This document shows, one piece after another, positions 1 to 10,259 of a stretch of DNA of 64,000 nucleotides (position 1 is the stretch's first letter; every line of letters begins with the position of its first letter). The notes under the pieces were generated by a model. It was not told the DNA's origin and made no database searches. It saw only the letters and a list, made by a program, of their open reading frames with translations. This DNA is from Patiria miniata (lineage: Eukaryota; Echinodermata; Asteroidea; Valvatida; Asterinidae). The position numbers and the translations under genes were made by a program. The DNA lies in NCBI RefSeq assembly GCF_015706575.1, contig NW_024037076.1, positions 20,836,898-20,900,897 of the forward strand. The letters run 5' to 3'.

Positions 1-1930
1 TATTTGTGGCAAGCTTAAATGTTACGAATTGAAATGTATTCAATCTTTTTGGCTGTATCTGAATGTTTCAGCTTATTCTGAAATATTTCTACTGTTCTTT
101 TCCTCATCCTAAGAGGCTTATCTAAAATTATGAATGAATTTTTCAATTCATATGTATTAATACACAGTTGAACACAAATCCTTATTAAACCATACTTAAA
201 TATATAAGCTTGTTCTCTTATTCATGCTCAAAAGAGCACACAAAAACGCTCATAAAGAGCACAATACAAATGCTTATAAGAGCAAGATACAAATGCTCAT
301 AAGAGCACAATATAAGGGACTCAAATTCAGTACCGACAAATGCAGTACTGTATGGCAAGATGTTACAAACAATGAAAGCCACTGGGATACCTGATGGGAA
401 AAGCGCCCAAAAAGCTCACCATGGAGCAAAAGACTAACCAAAATCAGTCAAAAAGTGTGCGTAAAAGCTCCACCGGAGCACAAAGCCACAACGGGCTGTA
501 ATAGTAAGGAGTTTTGCATATCAACCTGGAACCAGTTTATAAAAAACTGTAAGGGCTCCCCGGGTTCTGCAATATGTTTTGTTTTTGTCTGAGAAACCAA
601 CGCACGACATAAGCTGGTGATTTTATTGCAGAGTGACCAGAAAAGGTTTATTGCTTACTCCTACAAATGGAAGAACTGAAAAGGGGCCTCACTGTAGGCC
701 TCAAATGAATAAACATAAAAAAACGCTGAACAAGCACCTCTCGCCATGCTATATTTAGTTCACGTGTACCATGAAAACATGCATAATCTTACACTCTAAA
801 ATAACCAATATCGATTTGAATGAAGAAAAGCAGAGTAGATTTGAAAGTACACGTACCTAATAAATTAGATCTTAATATGTAAATAGAGTCATAAGTATTC
901 AGTACATTTCAATCCGTTACGTTTCAGCTTGCCACAAACAAAATTTAATGAAAGGAGCATTAAAACCAATGATCAAATAAACAGCAACAAACAAAATTGT
1001 GTTTTCTATAGACCGTGCTTGTGCCCTTTGGCGTCATACCGACAGACAACCGCTGAACATCTCAAACATTTACACATCTTTTGCATGTTAATGATTGGAC
1101 CACATAAAATGGTATATGTCTACACTTTTAAACCATTCATATTTCAAGAGATAATATACAGTGCAGAAGAGAACTGTTTGCTGAAAGATGGCACCACGTG
1201 ATGGTGCTTTCCATCTGGGAACAAAGCCCAAATAGTACATTTCTAAAACCTTTTACAGACTCGTTTTAATCGAAAAAGAAGAAAAGTAATTCCATAAATA
1301 TAACACTAGAATACAAGTAATCTTGCAGCGACTTTTGCAGTCCTTCACCAAAAACAAAGAAAAATTGGGCAAAAATGGTGACTATTCAAAGCGGTTTTTT
1401 CCTGCGCCGTTGACAGCCATACTGGATTTCAAGCTAAAGTTGGTCACATGACCAAAAGTTAGGTTTCTATGACCATGAAATAAATAAGTTTGGGCAAATA
1501 TACAATATAACATGTTTTGACCGCCAAATGTGCAGATTGCCAATTTCATATAAAGAAGACCCGATTACCAATGTTTTGAAATGGGTTGCAAAGGCAACCA
1601 TGGACATACCACGGAATCGTTTTTATTTCTTTACCGTAATGCTCCTCATAAAATAGGAAAAGTCACCAAATTTTTACGACGGTCAGCCGAAGCTATCCTA
1701 ACCACACTGGTGAAGATTAATCTCTTTTGCAAAATGAGAAGGAAACGCACAGCATTGTGGGACTTCCGTCGTGATCAATACGCCAAAGAGTCTACCACGG
1801 GTGGCCATCAGCTTAACAATTATTTCCAATTAGTGCTAAAAGATATAAGAAGTAAGTAACCCCATTGACAAGGCGGTTGTTACGAAGGAGCAGCAGGGCT
1901 TCATGTGAAACAGGAGACTGGAAACTGAAT
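1..1930 (-). repeat. Dispersed non-coding repeat family R1, copy 1 (nanos A upstream)
   Basis: The stretch matches, in inverted orientation, the DNA at 59640-61700 and part of 23590-25080. Landmarks shared by eye are the TGGCAAGCTGAAAC-type end near 930, the block with ATGGTGCTTTCCATCTGGG at 1200, and the block around 1570-1920 that contains GAAGGAGCAGCAGGGC. No long reading frame is shared between copies and no transposase or reverse transcriptase is visible, so this is either a non-autonomous element or a segment copied with the nanos locus. A separate short tandem array of about 22-base units built on GCTCATAAGAGCACAA lies at 221-310. The ORFs at 929-1201 and 1581-1859 are not conserved as protein between copies. 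Confidence 0.7.
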
Positions 1931-2774
1931 GAAATGAATGGAAACTGACTTCGCGTAATTTGTTTTTCGTTCATTAGTGTTTCTATCAAACGCACGAACA
2001 ACACCACAAATTTGTAATGAAATAATGACTATTTTTTTGTCGAGTTTTCAGAATAACATTTAATTGAATTTCGCTCTGAAGGATGTGAAGATTAAACCAA
2101 GATACAAGGAAAAGGACCCTTACGTATAACATAATTTACCAGACAGTTCGCTGGTTATTAACTCAGTCAACAGTAAGATCGTATATATCGAACATTCTTA
2201 TGTAGCGCGTGTTTTAAAGGTCTCCATTACAAACATTAAAAAAATAAACTGCCAACATAGTGAAATATCATACTTGATTGTAGCGAATAATAGGATCAAG
2301 CATCCTGCGAAATCATCGCGCCTAATATGCTGTCATTTTCGAGAAAAGACGAATAACCATCATTTAGTTTGGTCCTAACCATCGCGAGAAAAAAAACCCA
2401 ATGAAACGGCTTTTGTCTTCAAAAACATGTACTGCCCTCCAATTGACCAAATGTTGGTTGAGTTTGCAATCGGTTACAAATCAGTGATTAAGTTGAGAAT
2501 CATATCACAAGAGGGCGCAAATCAAAACGTATTAATGAACATTTTGGAAGGGAGGGCTTTCAACGGAAACCTTGCTTTGCGTCGAGAAAAATGAAGATGA
2601 ATTTTCACAGTTTGCTCAAAAAGTGTATCATCTACTGATCTGACATTGGGGAACCGCCAACATAGGGAACTGCCAACATAGGGCTGGATACTCAGTTGGT
2701 AGAGCACCTTTGAAAATTATAAGAACGAACCTAGTCAGTTTCCCTTTGTGATTTATTTGAAGAGCTGACATTTC
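1931..2774. other. No gene recognised
   Basis: AT-rich DNA without a supported reading frame. The phrase AACTGCCAACATAGGG is repeated side by side at about 2645-2685, and a related phrase is at 2252-2264. I see nothing else of note. Confidence 0.5.
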
Positions 2775-3058
2775 GACAGGTTGGCTAATTTCTGAGAGGC
2801 TGAGAACAAGAAAGCTGAGATTTGCAGGACACTGTGCAAGGAGAAAGGATGAAGCTGCATCCAAGGTTCTAGTATGGCAACCCATACGTGGAAAGAGATC
2901 AAGAGGACAGCCACCTAAAGACTACATCAAACTCCTAGTAGAGGATACAGGCTTAAGTGGGCAAGACATCAAGACATGTATGATGGATAGACTGATAGAG
3001 TGGTTTGGAGAGCTATGGAGTCTGACCTTCAGAGTCGCCATAATCAAGCAAGTAAGCA
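2775..3058 (+). mobile_element. LINE ORF2 C-terminal fragment
   Basis: The plus frame through this stretch is open for about 95 codons and reads as the carboxyl end of a non-LTR retrotransposon polyprotein: RLRTRKLRFAGHCARR, then KVLVWQPIRGKRSRG, then DYIKLLVEDTGL, then a DR..EW stretch. The order R-x-x-F-A-G-H-C, W-x-P-x-x-G-K-R-x-R-G-x-P and D-Y-x-x-x-L-x-x-D-T-G-L is a known signature after the reverse transcriptase of craft-like and related LINEs in marine invertebrates. No reverse transcriptase core precedes it, so only the tail remains. It has no in-frame stop over this stretch, which suggests a fairly young fragment. Confidence 0.7.
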
Positions 3059-3393
3059 AGTTTTCAATAACCGGATGTATTGTATTGTTCTTCCTGGAAT
3101 CAGCAGAAATAAAAAAAAAATCTTCAAATGGTGTTCATCACCTTTGACATTACCTTCAATCTTTTGAAAAAAAAAATTTTAAGCCGCCAGATTTCTTTCC
3201 GAACAGATCAGGTTGATATTTTCAATACATGTACCAAACAACTCCAACCACATTTTAAAACGCTGCTAATGGTGCTTTCTGCAATTGGCGTTCGTTGGCG
3301 TGAAACGCACACCACTTGCTAAACCGCAAATTGTGCACTGCAGGCCGAGTAATTAGCCCTCTTTTGTTGACTACTCGCGTGTGATCGTACCGC

Positions 3394-3433
3394 TGTTAAG
3401 CGATGCGGCCAACCATCAAGGGTATCAAAGATG
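3394..3433 (+). promoter_or_regulatory. Conserved nanos upstream block
   Basis: The block GCGGCCAACCATCAAGG followed by TATCAAAGATG is repeated in front of nanos C (55683-55728, minus strand, with a further partial copy beside it) and at the orphan site 29130-29174 (minus strand). Neighbouring words (TACTCGCGTGTGATC, TTAGCCCTCT) are shared as well. Conservation across three loci whose surroundings differ suggests either a regulatory element or simply the border of the duplicated segment. I cannot tell which from sequence alone. Confidence 0.5.
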
Positions 3434-3507
3434 TCTCGCGTACCTGTTATGTTGCCGTCAACGGTTTCTTTTTATTGTCTAAGTACCGATCGTTCAAGAA
3501 TGTTCAG

Positions 3508-3514
3508 TATAAAG
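3508..3514 (+). promoter_or_regulatory. TATA box of nanos A
   Basis: TATAAAG lies 88 bases before the ATG of nanos A and is followed by GTCTGGCC. The matching position before nanos C reads GATAAAGTCTGGCC, so the surrounding core is conserved and the TATA itself is weakened there. The implied leader would be about 60 bases. Confidence 0.5.
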
Positions 3515-3601
3515 TCTGGCCAGTTCGTCAGGTAGTCATCATTTGGGATTTCATCCATCAACCAGTCAACACCAGTTTCGTTCTGCAGTATATACCTCAA
3601 G

Positions 3602-4210
3602 ATGTCTACCTTCAGTTCTCTCTTCTTTCAAGAAAACAAGCCAGTCTTCGAGATGCCTGTCACAGAGCCAAGAGAGTTTGATCGCTTCCATGACTACCTC
3701 GGCCTAGCCCAGCTCATCACCAAGACCAGCGTAGCTTCTCCAAGGCCTGCCTCCGTCACGGAGTCATCCGAAGATCAGTTCATCAGACTCCAGACGTCAG
3801 CCATGGAGCCGGACCAGCAGACCAGCATCATCGACAGCGGGTCAACCAACGGGTTTCGTCCCTTCACCATGGACGAGCTGTCCCGTGAGACCGGTCCATC
3901 TCGACGTGGCAATCGGTGGATGGTTCTCAAGCCAACTTGTTGTGTCTTCTGCAAGAACAACGGCGAGAGCGAAGCCGTCTACACCTCACACATCCTCAAG
4001 AACAGCCTTGACAAGGTGGTCTGTCCTAGGCTACGGGCTTACATCTGTCCACTGTGTGGAACCAGCGGAGATGAGGCACATACCATCAAGTACTGTCCAA
4101 CCAATCTGGGCAGCTTGCAGCCAGCTCCGTCCAAGTCAAGACCCAGCAATCTCGGCATGTTCATCAGCAGCAGACTCCTGCCGTCAGCAGGGAACCGAGT
4201 TTCCGTATGA
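3602..4210 (+). CDS. nanos: Nanos A, intact RNA-binding translational repressor
   Basis: Single-exon gene of 202 residues. Residues 26-41 (FDRFHDYLGLAQLITK) match the Nanos NIM, the short motif that binds CNOT1 and recruits the CCR4-NOT deadenylase. Residues 114-165 form the paired CCHC zinc finger with exact family spacing: C114-x2-C117-x12-H130-x10-C141 and C149-x2-C152-x7-H160-x4-C165, with the signature [18 protein letters not shown]. Known Nanos proteins act in the cytoplasm with Pumilio on mRNA 3' UTRs and are needed in germ cells. The start is chosen because CAAGATGTCTACC is also kept before nanos C. All eight zinc ligands are present. Compared with nanos C it lacks one proline before SRRGNR. 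It is the only complete member of the five copies here. A TATA box and a histone-type 3' end flank it closely. Confidence 0.95.
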   Translation: MSTFSSLFFQENKPVFEMPVTEPREFDRFHDYLGLAQLITKTSVASPRPASVTESSEDQFIRLQTSAMEPDQQTSIIDSGSTNGFRPFTMDELSRETGPSRRGNRWMVLKPTCCVFCKNNGESEAVYTSHILKNSLDKVVCPRLRAYICPLCGTSGDEAHTIKYCPTNLGSLQPAPSKSRPSNLGMFISSRLLPSAGNRVSV

Positions 4211-4246
4211 CCATCGCAAGGAGAACCTCTAAAAGCAAACAGAAAC

Positions 4247-4284
4247 GGCTCTTTTCAGAGCCAACACACATTCCAAAAAGAGAT
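4247..4284 (+). terminator. Histone-type 3' end signal after nanos A
   Basis: GGCTCTTTTCAGAGCC at 4247-4262 forms a six-pair stem with a TTTC loop. It equals the stem-loop consensus of replication-dependent histone mRNAs (GGCYCTTTTCAGRGCC). It starts 36 bases after the nanos stop codon and is followed by AACACACA and then by the purine block CCAAAAAGAGAT at 4273-4284, which contains AAAGAG. That arrangement (stem-loop, about 14 bases, purine-rich U7 target) is the known histone layout. No AATAAA is seen between the stop and the stem-loop. The function as a processing site is inferred. Homologous but damaged stem-loops follow copies B, D and E. Confidence 0.7.
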
Positions 4285-4289
4285 ATAGT

Positions 4290-5330
4290 TGCGTCGATTT
4301 TCAAGCTTTAAATTGTTTTAAAATGAAAAATAGTTTTCTTTTCTAAATGATATTTTTCTTTAGCAATACAAAAGTAAGGGCCTATTCACTTTGAGTGAGA
4401 CATAGACCTAAATAATGGCCCATGTTAAGTTATTGGTTTTGGAACTATTATGCAAGACAATAATTTCTGTTCTTGCTTGGTAGGCTAGTTCCCGCTTCAC
4501 AATCGGTATCGATAGTATGTGGACCGGGAGCCAGTCTGCTAGCAAAGCGGATCCTGTTGTGTCCAAAAACAAAAGAATTTTTTTTCAGAGTTTGCAGATG
4601 TCGAAAAATTATTGAATTTTTGGGGTTGGAATAACAGTTTTTAAAATGTATTCATAGAAAAATAAACATCGAATTTGTTCGGGGCGGGGCAGAGCCTCGT
4701 GCGTACAGCAGTCTGTTTGTAATTTTATCGCTTTCCGATTTCCACAGACATTATTCAAGCTCTTGTTCTATACCAGACGCGTATATTATAGTCTACTATC
4801 GAACGACCGATTCTAGAAAAGAATCTGTATTCACTTACTTCGATCTATCATGCAGTGAATCCTGCACGCGACCACGTGCTCGAATGCACTTACCGTGTAG
4901 TAGCGCCTCCAAGGACGCCCCAATAATTCACTCACAAAAACGATCTATTTTGTGAAAACGCTTTTGTTTGTTTCAATTCATTGAAAGGACCATCAAAAGT
5001 ATTTTCTTTAATCCGTCGTCGGTAAAAGAAATCTCTCAGTTCAACACGACCTTTTTGGGGGCCGAATTTATAAACATGACCGAAAGTCAAAATGGTTCGA
5101 GTATTTTCGCTGTATCCAGTCGGGTGCCTGGCTCAACGAGTGGGCCATAACGTTGTTCGTAACGGGCCCAGCGCGGCGTGATGACAGCCTCTGCGTGTGG
5201 TCAACCGTTGAGCAATCATCGCGCTGCAGCTAACAAGCTCTGTTAGGCCGTCAGCTGGACTGGAAAATTCGTTCGTTTCGTTCCAGCAATCGCGGGTCTA
5301 AAAAATTTTAACAGTTGTACCGAAATACAC
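4290..5330 (+). repeat. Nanos duplicon downstream flank, copy A
   Basis: This DNA matches, inverted, 36640-37329 plus 37584-37740 (downstream of nanos B) and 38835-39060. Shared landmarks are CGGTATCGATAGTATGTGG near 4503, GGCGGGGCAGAGCC at 4683, the stretch with TAATTCACTCAC near 4925 and GGGCCATAACGTTGTTCGTAACGGGCCC near 5142. No reading frame is conserved between copies. It shows that the nanos copies moved as DNA segments including about 1 kb of 3' flank. Confidence 0.75.
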
Positions 5331-5788
5331 TACCAAAGAATGATACTACAAAAGTTCTCCACATTTCGTCCAGCAGTTTTTTGATAATTTGACTCGAAAA
5401 AGCGAACTATTTGTCCATTGTGGACGATCAAAAACGTACCGCGCCTACGTTAAAAAAATCCGCCGCGTATGACGCACGTACCACGTGACGTGAACTGTCC
5501 AATTAGACACCAGATATGAGGTCGCAGGTCATGACATTTAATAAACATGGCGGCGTCCATTGGCAAAAGTGCGTCAACGTAAACATCGACCGGTGCAAAA
5601 AAGAAGTGTTTGCACTCATAATCTGTCACGTTTGAGGGGGGAAATGCGAAGGATCTGATGTCCGGTGATAGTAAGTTCATTTCCTGTGCCAAAGAGTGGC
5701 TGAATTTCACAATGGCATCGCCGAATATACCCACGATGTGTGGGCAGTGGATCTGCTATGTCTGTATCGTACTGTACAGTACTACTAC
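5331..5788. other. No gene recognised; CATGGCGGC promoter-like word
   Basis: AACATGGCGGCGTCCAT at 5545-5561 resembles a YY1-type ATGGCGGC site, often found at start sites of housekeeping genes. The opposite strand is open from 5734 down to 5450 (94 codons), but it matches nothing I know and lacks an obvious splice context. I do not call a gene. Confidence 0.35.
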
Positions 5789-5790
5789 TA

Positions 5791-8105
5791 TAGGTTTTCC
5801 CGGACAATTTCGGAAAATGTGTACACGAATTTGTAAAAGAAGCATTCGTTTTCGTGCGAAATAGAATGAACCTTCCAAATCTCTGTTTCTATTTAACAAA
5901 TGATAATTCTTTTTCCGTGAAGGTGCATTCAGTCGTAAAAAATCAGCGTACGATTTCCCGAATGTGCACTGCATTTAGTGTATTGACATTTCATTTTAGC
6001 GCGAAATCGAAGGCACATCCGCAATCCTATTTTCCTTTTAATTTGTCATCAATCTTTTTCGCGAAATGTGCAGCCGATTTCCCTCGCAGTGTTATTTAAC
6101 GTATGCCTGGTCAAGCATTGGAATTCATTTATGTGTTAAAGTAACATTTGAGGAAAGCTTGATTGAATGATTGAATTTTTGAATATTCATGATGATTGAG
6201 CTAAAACCAAGAGGTGTAGTCTTTTGAAACATACCAACTATTGTAATAAATCCTATATAAAAACCTAACCTTAAGAAAATCTTTTTCTGCTCAGCATTTG
6301 CCACAATCGCATCATATAGCCAAGAGTCTCAGTTCACATAGTCCTTAAATATCCAATAATGGCTGCAAGAGGGAGATACCGACGAATCTCGGACGTTGAC
6401 CGAAATCGCCTCATCGATGCCTTTGAGGCTGACGACGCTGACTATCTGCAGGTAGCAGATACGCTGGGCATCAAGCACTCAACGGCCAGATCAATCGTTG
6501 GCGTATATCTTCGGGATGGTCGTCGTAACAAGCTGCCGAAAGGAGGACCCATAAACCAAAAGGTTGACGACGACATGAGAGATGCCCTTCAAGGATATCT
6601 AGATGACAACCCCCTTCTAACTTTGCGTGAACTCAATACTCAACTGCGAGCTGATCTTCCCGATAAGCCCTTCATTACCACTAGTACCATCGCTAGAACT
6701 CTAGATGGTATGCTTTTAACTCTTAAATTAGCGGAAGATGTTCCAGAACAGCCTATGAGCCACGCATATTAGATGCACGAGTCATATTTGGAAATTGGTT
6801 TCTTCAGGTTGGTGTCCTTGGCCACACTGTGTACATTGACGAGACTGGGTATAACTTATGGACCCGTCGGTCTTATGGTCGCGCTCCTCGTGGAGAGCCA
6901 GCAAGGCGTGTCGTCCATGGCCAGAGAGGCAAGCAAGTCAACATCACGTTTGCCATTTCTGGTGAAGTTGGACAGAATATCATCAGAGACTGTGACGAGA
7001 GCGACTTTTGAGGATTTCTTAGCGACGACTGTACAAGAATGCGGTATGTTATTCCCGGCAGGCGAACGCATATATCTGATATATGACAACGCTCGTCCTC
7101 ATATCCGAGCCCAACTACCCCCTGATGCCGGCAATTTCACCATCAAGTTGCTGCCCCCATACTCGCCATTCTTAAATCTTACGGAAATGGCGCACTCAGC
7201 TTTCAAGGCGGGAGTGAAGCGCACGCTGGGGCTTCCTGAATGGCAGGACAGATTTGGAGACCAAGACGCAAGAGTCCAAGCTGGTGTGAACCTGCAAGTC
7301 TGGAGATCCCTCCGTCTCCAGGAGGTGGCTGCACTCAACATTGGAGAGGTGACACCTGCGAAATGCACCGCCTGGTACAACCATTCTCAGACATATCTCC
7401 CTCGATGTCTTGGTGGACAGGTCATTGAAGGATAGACAATCAAACTGATAAGACGAGAGAGAACATTAAGAAATACATAAAGAAATTAAAATACAACTAG
7501 ACAATGAACCAACAAAAAGTCCCCATGCAGATCCTATGTAACATGGCACGTGATGTGTCCCTTTACCGTTTCAATAATGCTACATGATTATTTTTATTGA
7601 TTTCATATTGGTCATATTTATATCATTTTCACATTTCATTTGCCTACATTTCACATATGCCTTTGTGTATATAAGAACAAACACATTAATGATCAATAGG
7701 GCATACATTGATTAATTAATGAATCAAAGTTGTATCATGATTTGTATAGGCCTGTAAAATTTATTTAAATTGAATGCAGAAAATGCGAATTTAAATTGTA
7801 ACAAATGAAAAAGAATGTTCAATTGAGCCCATGTCACAATAGACAATCGATTTTCTGCGAATTGGATTGCACATTCGTAATAATCGGCAACTCATACGTC
7901 AAACCGAAAACCTAATCACGTATTTGTAATCCCTTAAATGAAACGCTATGCACATTCATTCATTTGATTGATGCAAAATGAAATTGAATGCTAGTTATTA
8001 CGAAAATGAAGCCAGGATGTACGTCGTTCTCAAACTCGGCGCCAAATTGAATTTATGTTTTACAAATTCAAACGCACATTTTCCGAAATTGTCCGGGTAA
8101 ACCTA
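5791..8105 (+). mobile_element. Tc1/mariner-IS630 superfamily DNA transposon, nearly complete
   Basis: Inverted ends are visible: TAGGTTTTCCCGGACAATTT from 5791 and its complement TAGGTTTACCCGGACAATTT read inward from 8105, and the match continues through CGGAAAATGTG. TA dinucleotides at 5789-5790 and 8106-8107 fit a TA target duplication. The ends also carry many copies, in both orientations, of a word like GTGCATTC or CGAATGTGCA spread over about 350 bases, a likely sub-terminal binding array. One transposase gene sits in the middle (6359-7435), broken by frame changes, so this copy is probably inactive. Ends differing at only a few bases suggest modest age. Confidence 0.85.
6359..7435 (+). 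pseudogene. DDE transposase (IS630/Tc1-like), frameshifted
   Basis: The first segment (6359 to about 6750) has a paired helix-turn-helix: RISDVDRNRLIDAFEADD, VADTLGIKHSTARSIV, then a winged or homeodomain-like linker. The DDE domain follows: YIDETGYNLW gives the first Asp (about 6835), YDNARPH the second (about 7083), and LLPPYSPFLNLTEMAHSAFK the Glu. The spacing from the second Asp to the Glu is 32 residues, two fewer than the usual Tc1 DD34E. The reading frame changes near 6750, before the first Asp, and again near 7010, between the first and second Asp, so the protein is not made as one chain. The usual NP(I/V)E before the Glu is NLTE here. The gene lies centrally between inverted ends. 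Confidence 0.85.
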
Positions 8106-8107
8106 TA

Positions 8108-9120
8108 CTACATCATGCACTACCGGCGCATGTAAACAAGGCAGTCCGGCCGGCCGATCTCACCCGTGGCGGTTTTTATAGATAGTAAACGTCTCGGTGC
8201 TGCAAGGAAAGGCAAACCAGACAATTCAGCTGAGACCCAGATTTCTTCACCGAAAAGCTCCGGGCAAAGTTCAAGTTTCTTTTAATTGCCTATCTACATA
8301 ACTGTGTCATGCTGCACATAAACTCAACCAGGATTTTGATTTCGATGAAAACCTCAATTCAAGGACAAGCTGCAACAGTACAACAAGCAGAACTTCCGTT
8401 GGAGGTAGGCCTACATGTCATTATAATGAAGGCGATTGTGTATTTATGTGCCCCCAAAAAGAACCAAAAAATCCATGTTTGGGTTTAATTGTCTTGAATT
8501 AAGGGTAAGGTTAGGTTTTAATTTCTTTGAGGGAAACTGGGGTGACATAAACGATAAAAACACAATGCGAAAACAAAGCTGGTGGTCACCACGATGCACC
8601 GTGAATGCACAGAACCGCATTGATTTGGATGGCGTCAACTGAAAATGCATAGGAAAATTTTATTTTCTTGCAAAAGATACCATTCAAAATGATAACAGAT
8701 TCCTGGTTATAAAAAAACACCTTTTCTTTCTCTACGGCATTGGACTGTTGGGTACGTCACTTGTTTACCGAATGGTTTTTGGACTTTACTTTCCTTTTAG
8801 AAAAAATATCTTAAGTCAATGAAGAAAAATGTCTTCAATGACAAATAGATCTCATTTGAAAAACCCAGTAAAAAAGGTTTTTTTTTTTTAGTTCCATGAT
8901 TCAAACCGAGTACCTCTGGCACTGAAAATAAATGTCTAACGTTAAGATGCCAAAGTACAACGGGTACTGCACAAAATCCCATAATAAAATGTTGTGCAGT
9001 CTCTTTCTCCATTGTTGAAGGATACTTTTATGGAGGTGTGAGGGTAGTCTTTCCCTTTGTATAAAATAGCAAAATAGCTTTTTATAGAATTTACTATTTG
9101 ATTCTATATATATAGGCCTA
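8108..9120. other. No gene recognised
   Basis: AT-rich DNA. Both strands are open over 8436-8650 for about 68 codons, but in mutually overlapping frames without recognisable content. A T-run lies near 8880. Nothing is supported as a gene. Confidence 0.5.
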
Positions 9121-9129
9121 AGGGATGAA

Positions 9130-9816
9130 CGTCAGGAAAAGGGAGATGTTCTGTGACTGACTGTTCAACCCCGATCAACAACTTAGTTTCATGAGAATGT
9201 CCCAGCTTGCTGAACTGTTGGAATCATGAAATGATTTAGAAGCCGAAGGAACTGACCTTGGATCTTTATATCGGTAAGATGTTTTGATTGTTATTCAGAG
9301 TTCAAACAGAAATAAACTTTAATAGAATATTCAAAATGAAAACTTCTTGATATTGCTTTGGAAGCTGAAAAGGTTGGTTCTCAATAGCTACCAATGTTTA
9401 CATATTTACAGTGGAAGGCAAAACGATCGGGCACGTGATCTTTTTAGTAATTTAACTCTAGATTGAACAAGTTGTTTTCTTTCTTCTAAAGCACATCCAC
9501 AGTAATCATTGTTTTTGATCATCAGATACTAAACCTGTCTATATTTTACTATTTTTTTTTTTTTACAGAACTGATAAGTTGACATATCGGCTTAGAAGAG
9601 AATATCCACAGGTCTCTTTCCTTGATATATGCAACATCATCTACACCGCTACTCTATCTGCTGGATGTGTGGTTGAATCTCTGGGGACTTCAGAGGAGGA
9701 TTCAAAACTGAAACTTTGGCTTAGAAAGCAAGACATACGCTCCATCCTGTTGTTATGCCGTTACTGCACAAGATTTGATGAGAACTTTGATGTCTTTGTA
9801 CATAAAAGATATTTTT
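9130..9816 (+). pseudogene. Candidate two-exon gene remnant, unknown family
   Basis: A strong 3' splice site (TTTTTTTTTTTTACAG) ends at 9568. The frame that follows runs to a stop at 9816 and encodes about 82 residues (TDKLTYRLRREYPQVSFLDI, later LLLCRYCTRFDENFDVF). A 5' splice site (TATATCG|GTAAGAT) lies at 9272/9273. Reading the two across the intron keeps phase, giving ...DLGSLYR then TDKLTYRL.... The upstream exon also reads FMRMSQLAELLES, then one TGA, then NDLEAEGTDLG. One stop therefore breaks an otherwise protein-like exon. I do not recognise the family. It could be a decayed host gene or a 3' fragment of a longer one whose earlier exons lie elsewhere. Confidence 0.4.
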
Positions 9817-9817
9817 A

Positions 9818-10031
9818 ACTCTAAAATCTCCTGGGTCAGATTGACCCAGAATCTGAATCCAAATTTGCTCAGTCCTTTTCTGGGTAAAAAAAATACACAT
9901 TTCAGTCAAAATGACCTAGAAAAATGTCTTTTTTTTTACTCCAAAGGGGTCATTTATGACTCCAAAAGGGGTCAATTTTTGACCCGGAAAAGGGCTGAGC
10001 AGACTGAGTCTGACCCAGGAGTTTCTAGAGT
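9818..10031. mobile_element. MITE with ACTCTAAAA...CTCCTGGGTCAG ends
   Basis: The left end ACTCTAAAATCTCCTGGGTC and the right end, read inward, ACACTCTAGAAACTCCTGGG are near-identical inverted repeats. Inside are further inverted words (TTGACCCAGAATCTG against CAGACTGAGTCTGACCC) and paired AAAGGGGTCA blocks. It is about 214 bases long with no coding capacity, and it begins within two bases of the stop codon of the candidate exon before it. Confidence 0.7.
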
Positions 10032-10259
10032 GTAGGATGTGACAAGCTATAGTGCTGTACGTGCGTAGTTTTGACATTGGAAGTGCCAACGCAAGGCCTC
10101 AAACCGGAAAATGTGGGTTTTTAGCATAGGCCTACATACGTACATGTACATAACATTGGCAAACTTTGATGAAGTGTAAAAAAAAAACTGCAGCATATTT
10201 GCTGGAGAACTTTTGACATAGTGTTTGTGATGTACTAAACCCCACATATGTGCATTAAA

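Noticed and set aside
221-310. CRISPR-like array of short repeats
   Set aside because: Units are adjacent and degenerate without spacers, and the genome is eukaryotic.
3602-4210. Retroposed origin of the nanos copies
   Set aside because: Copies share promoter-side and downstream DNA and lack poly(A) tails, so DNA duplication fits better.
5450-5734. 94-codon minus ORF as a first exon near a YY1-like word
   Set aside because: Overlapping alternative frames and no downstream exon found; left as unassigned.
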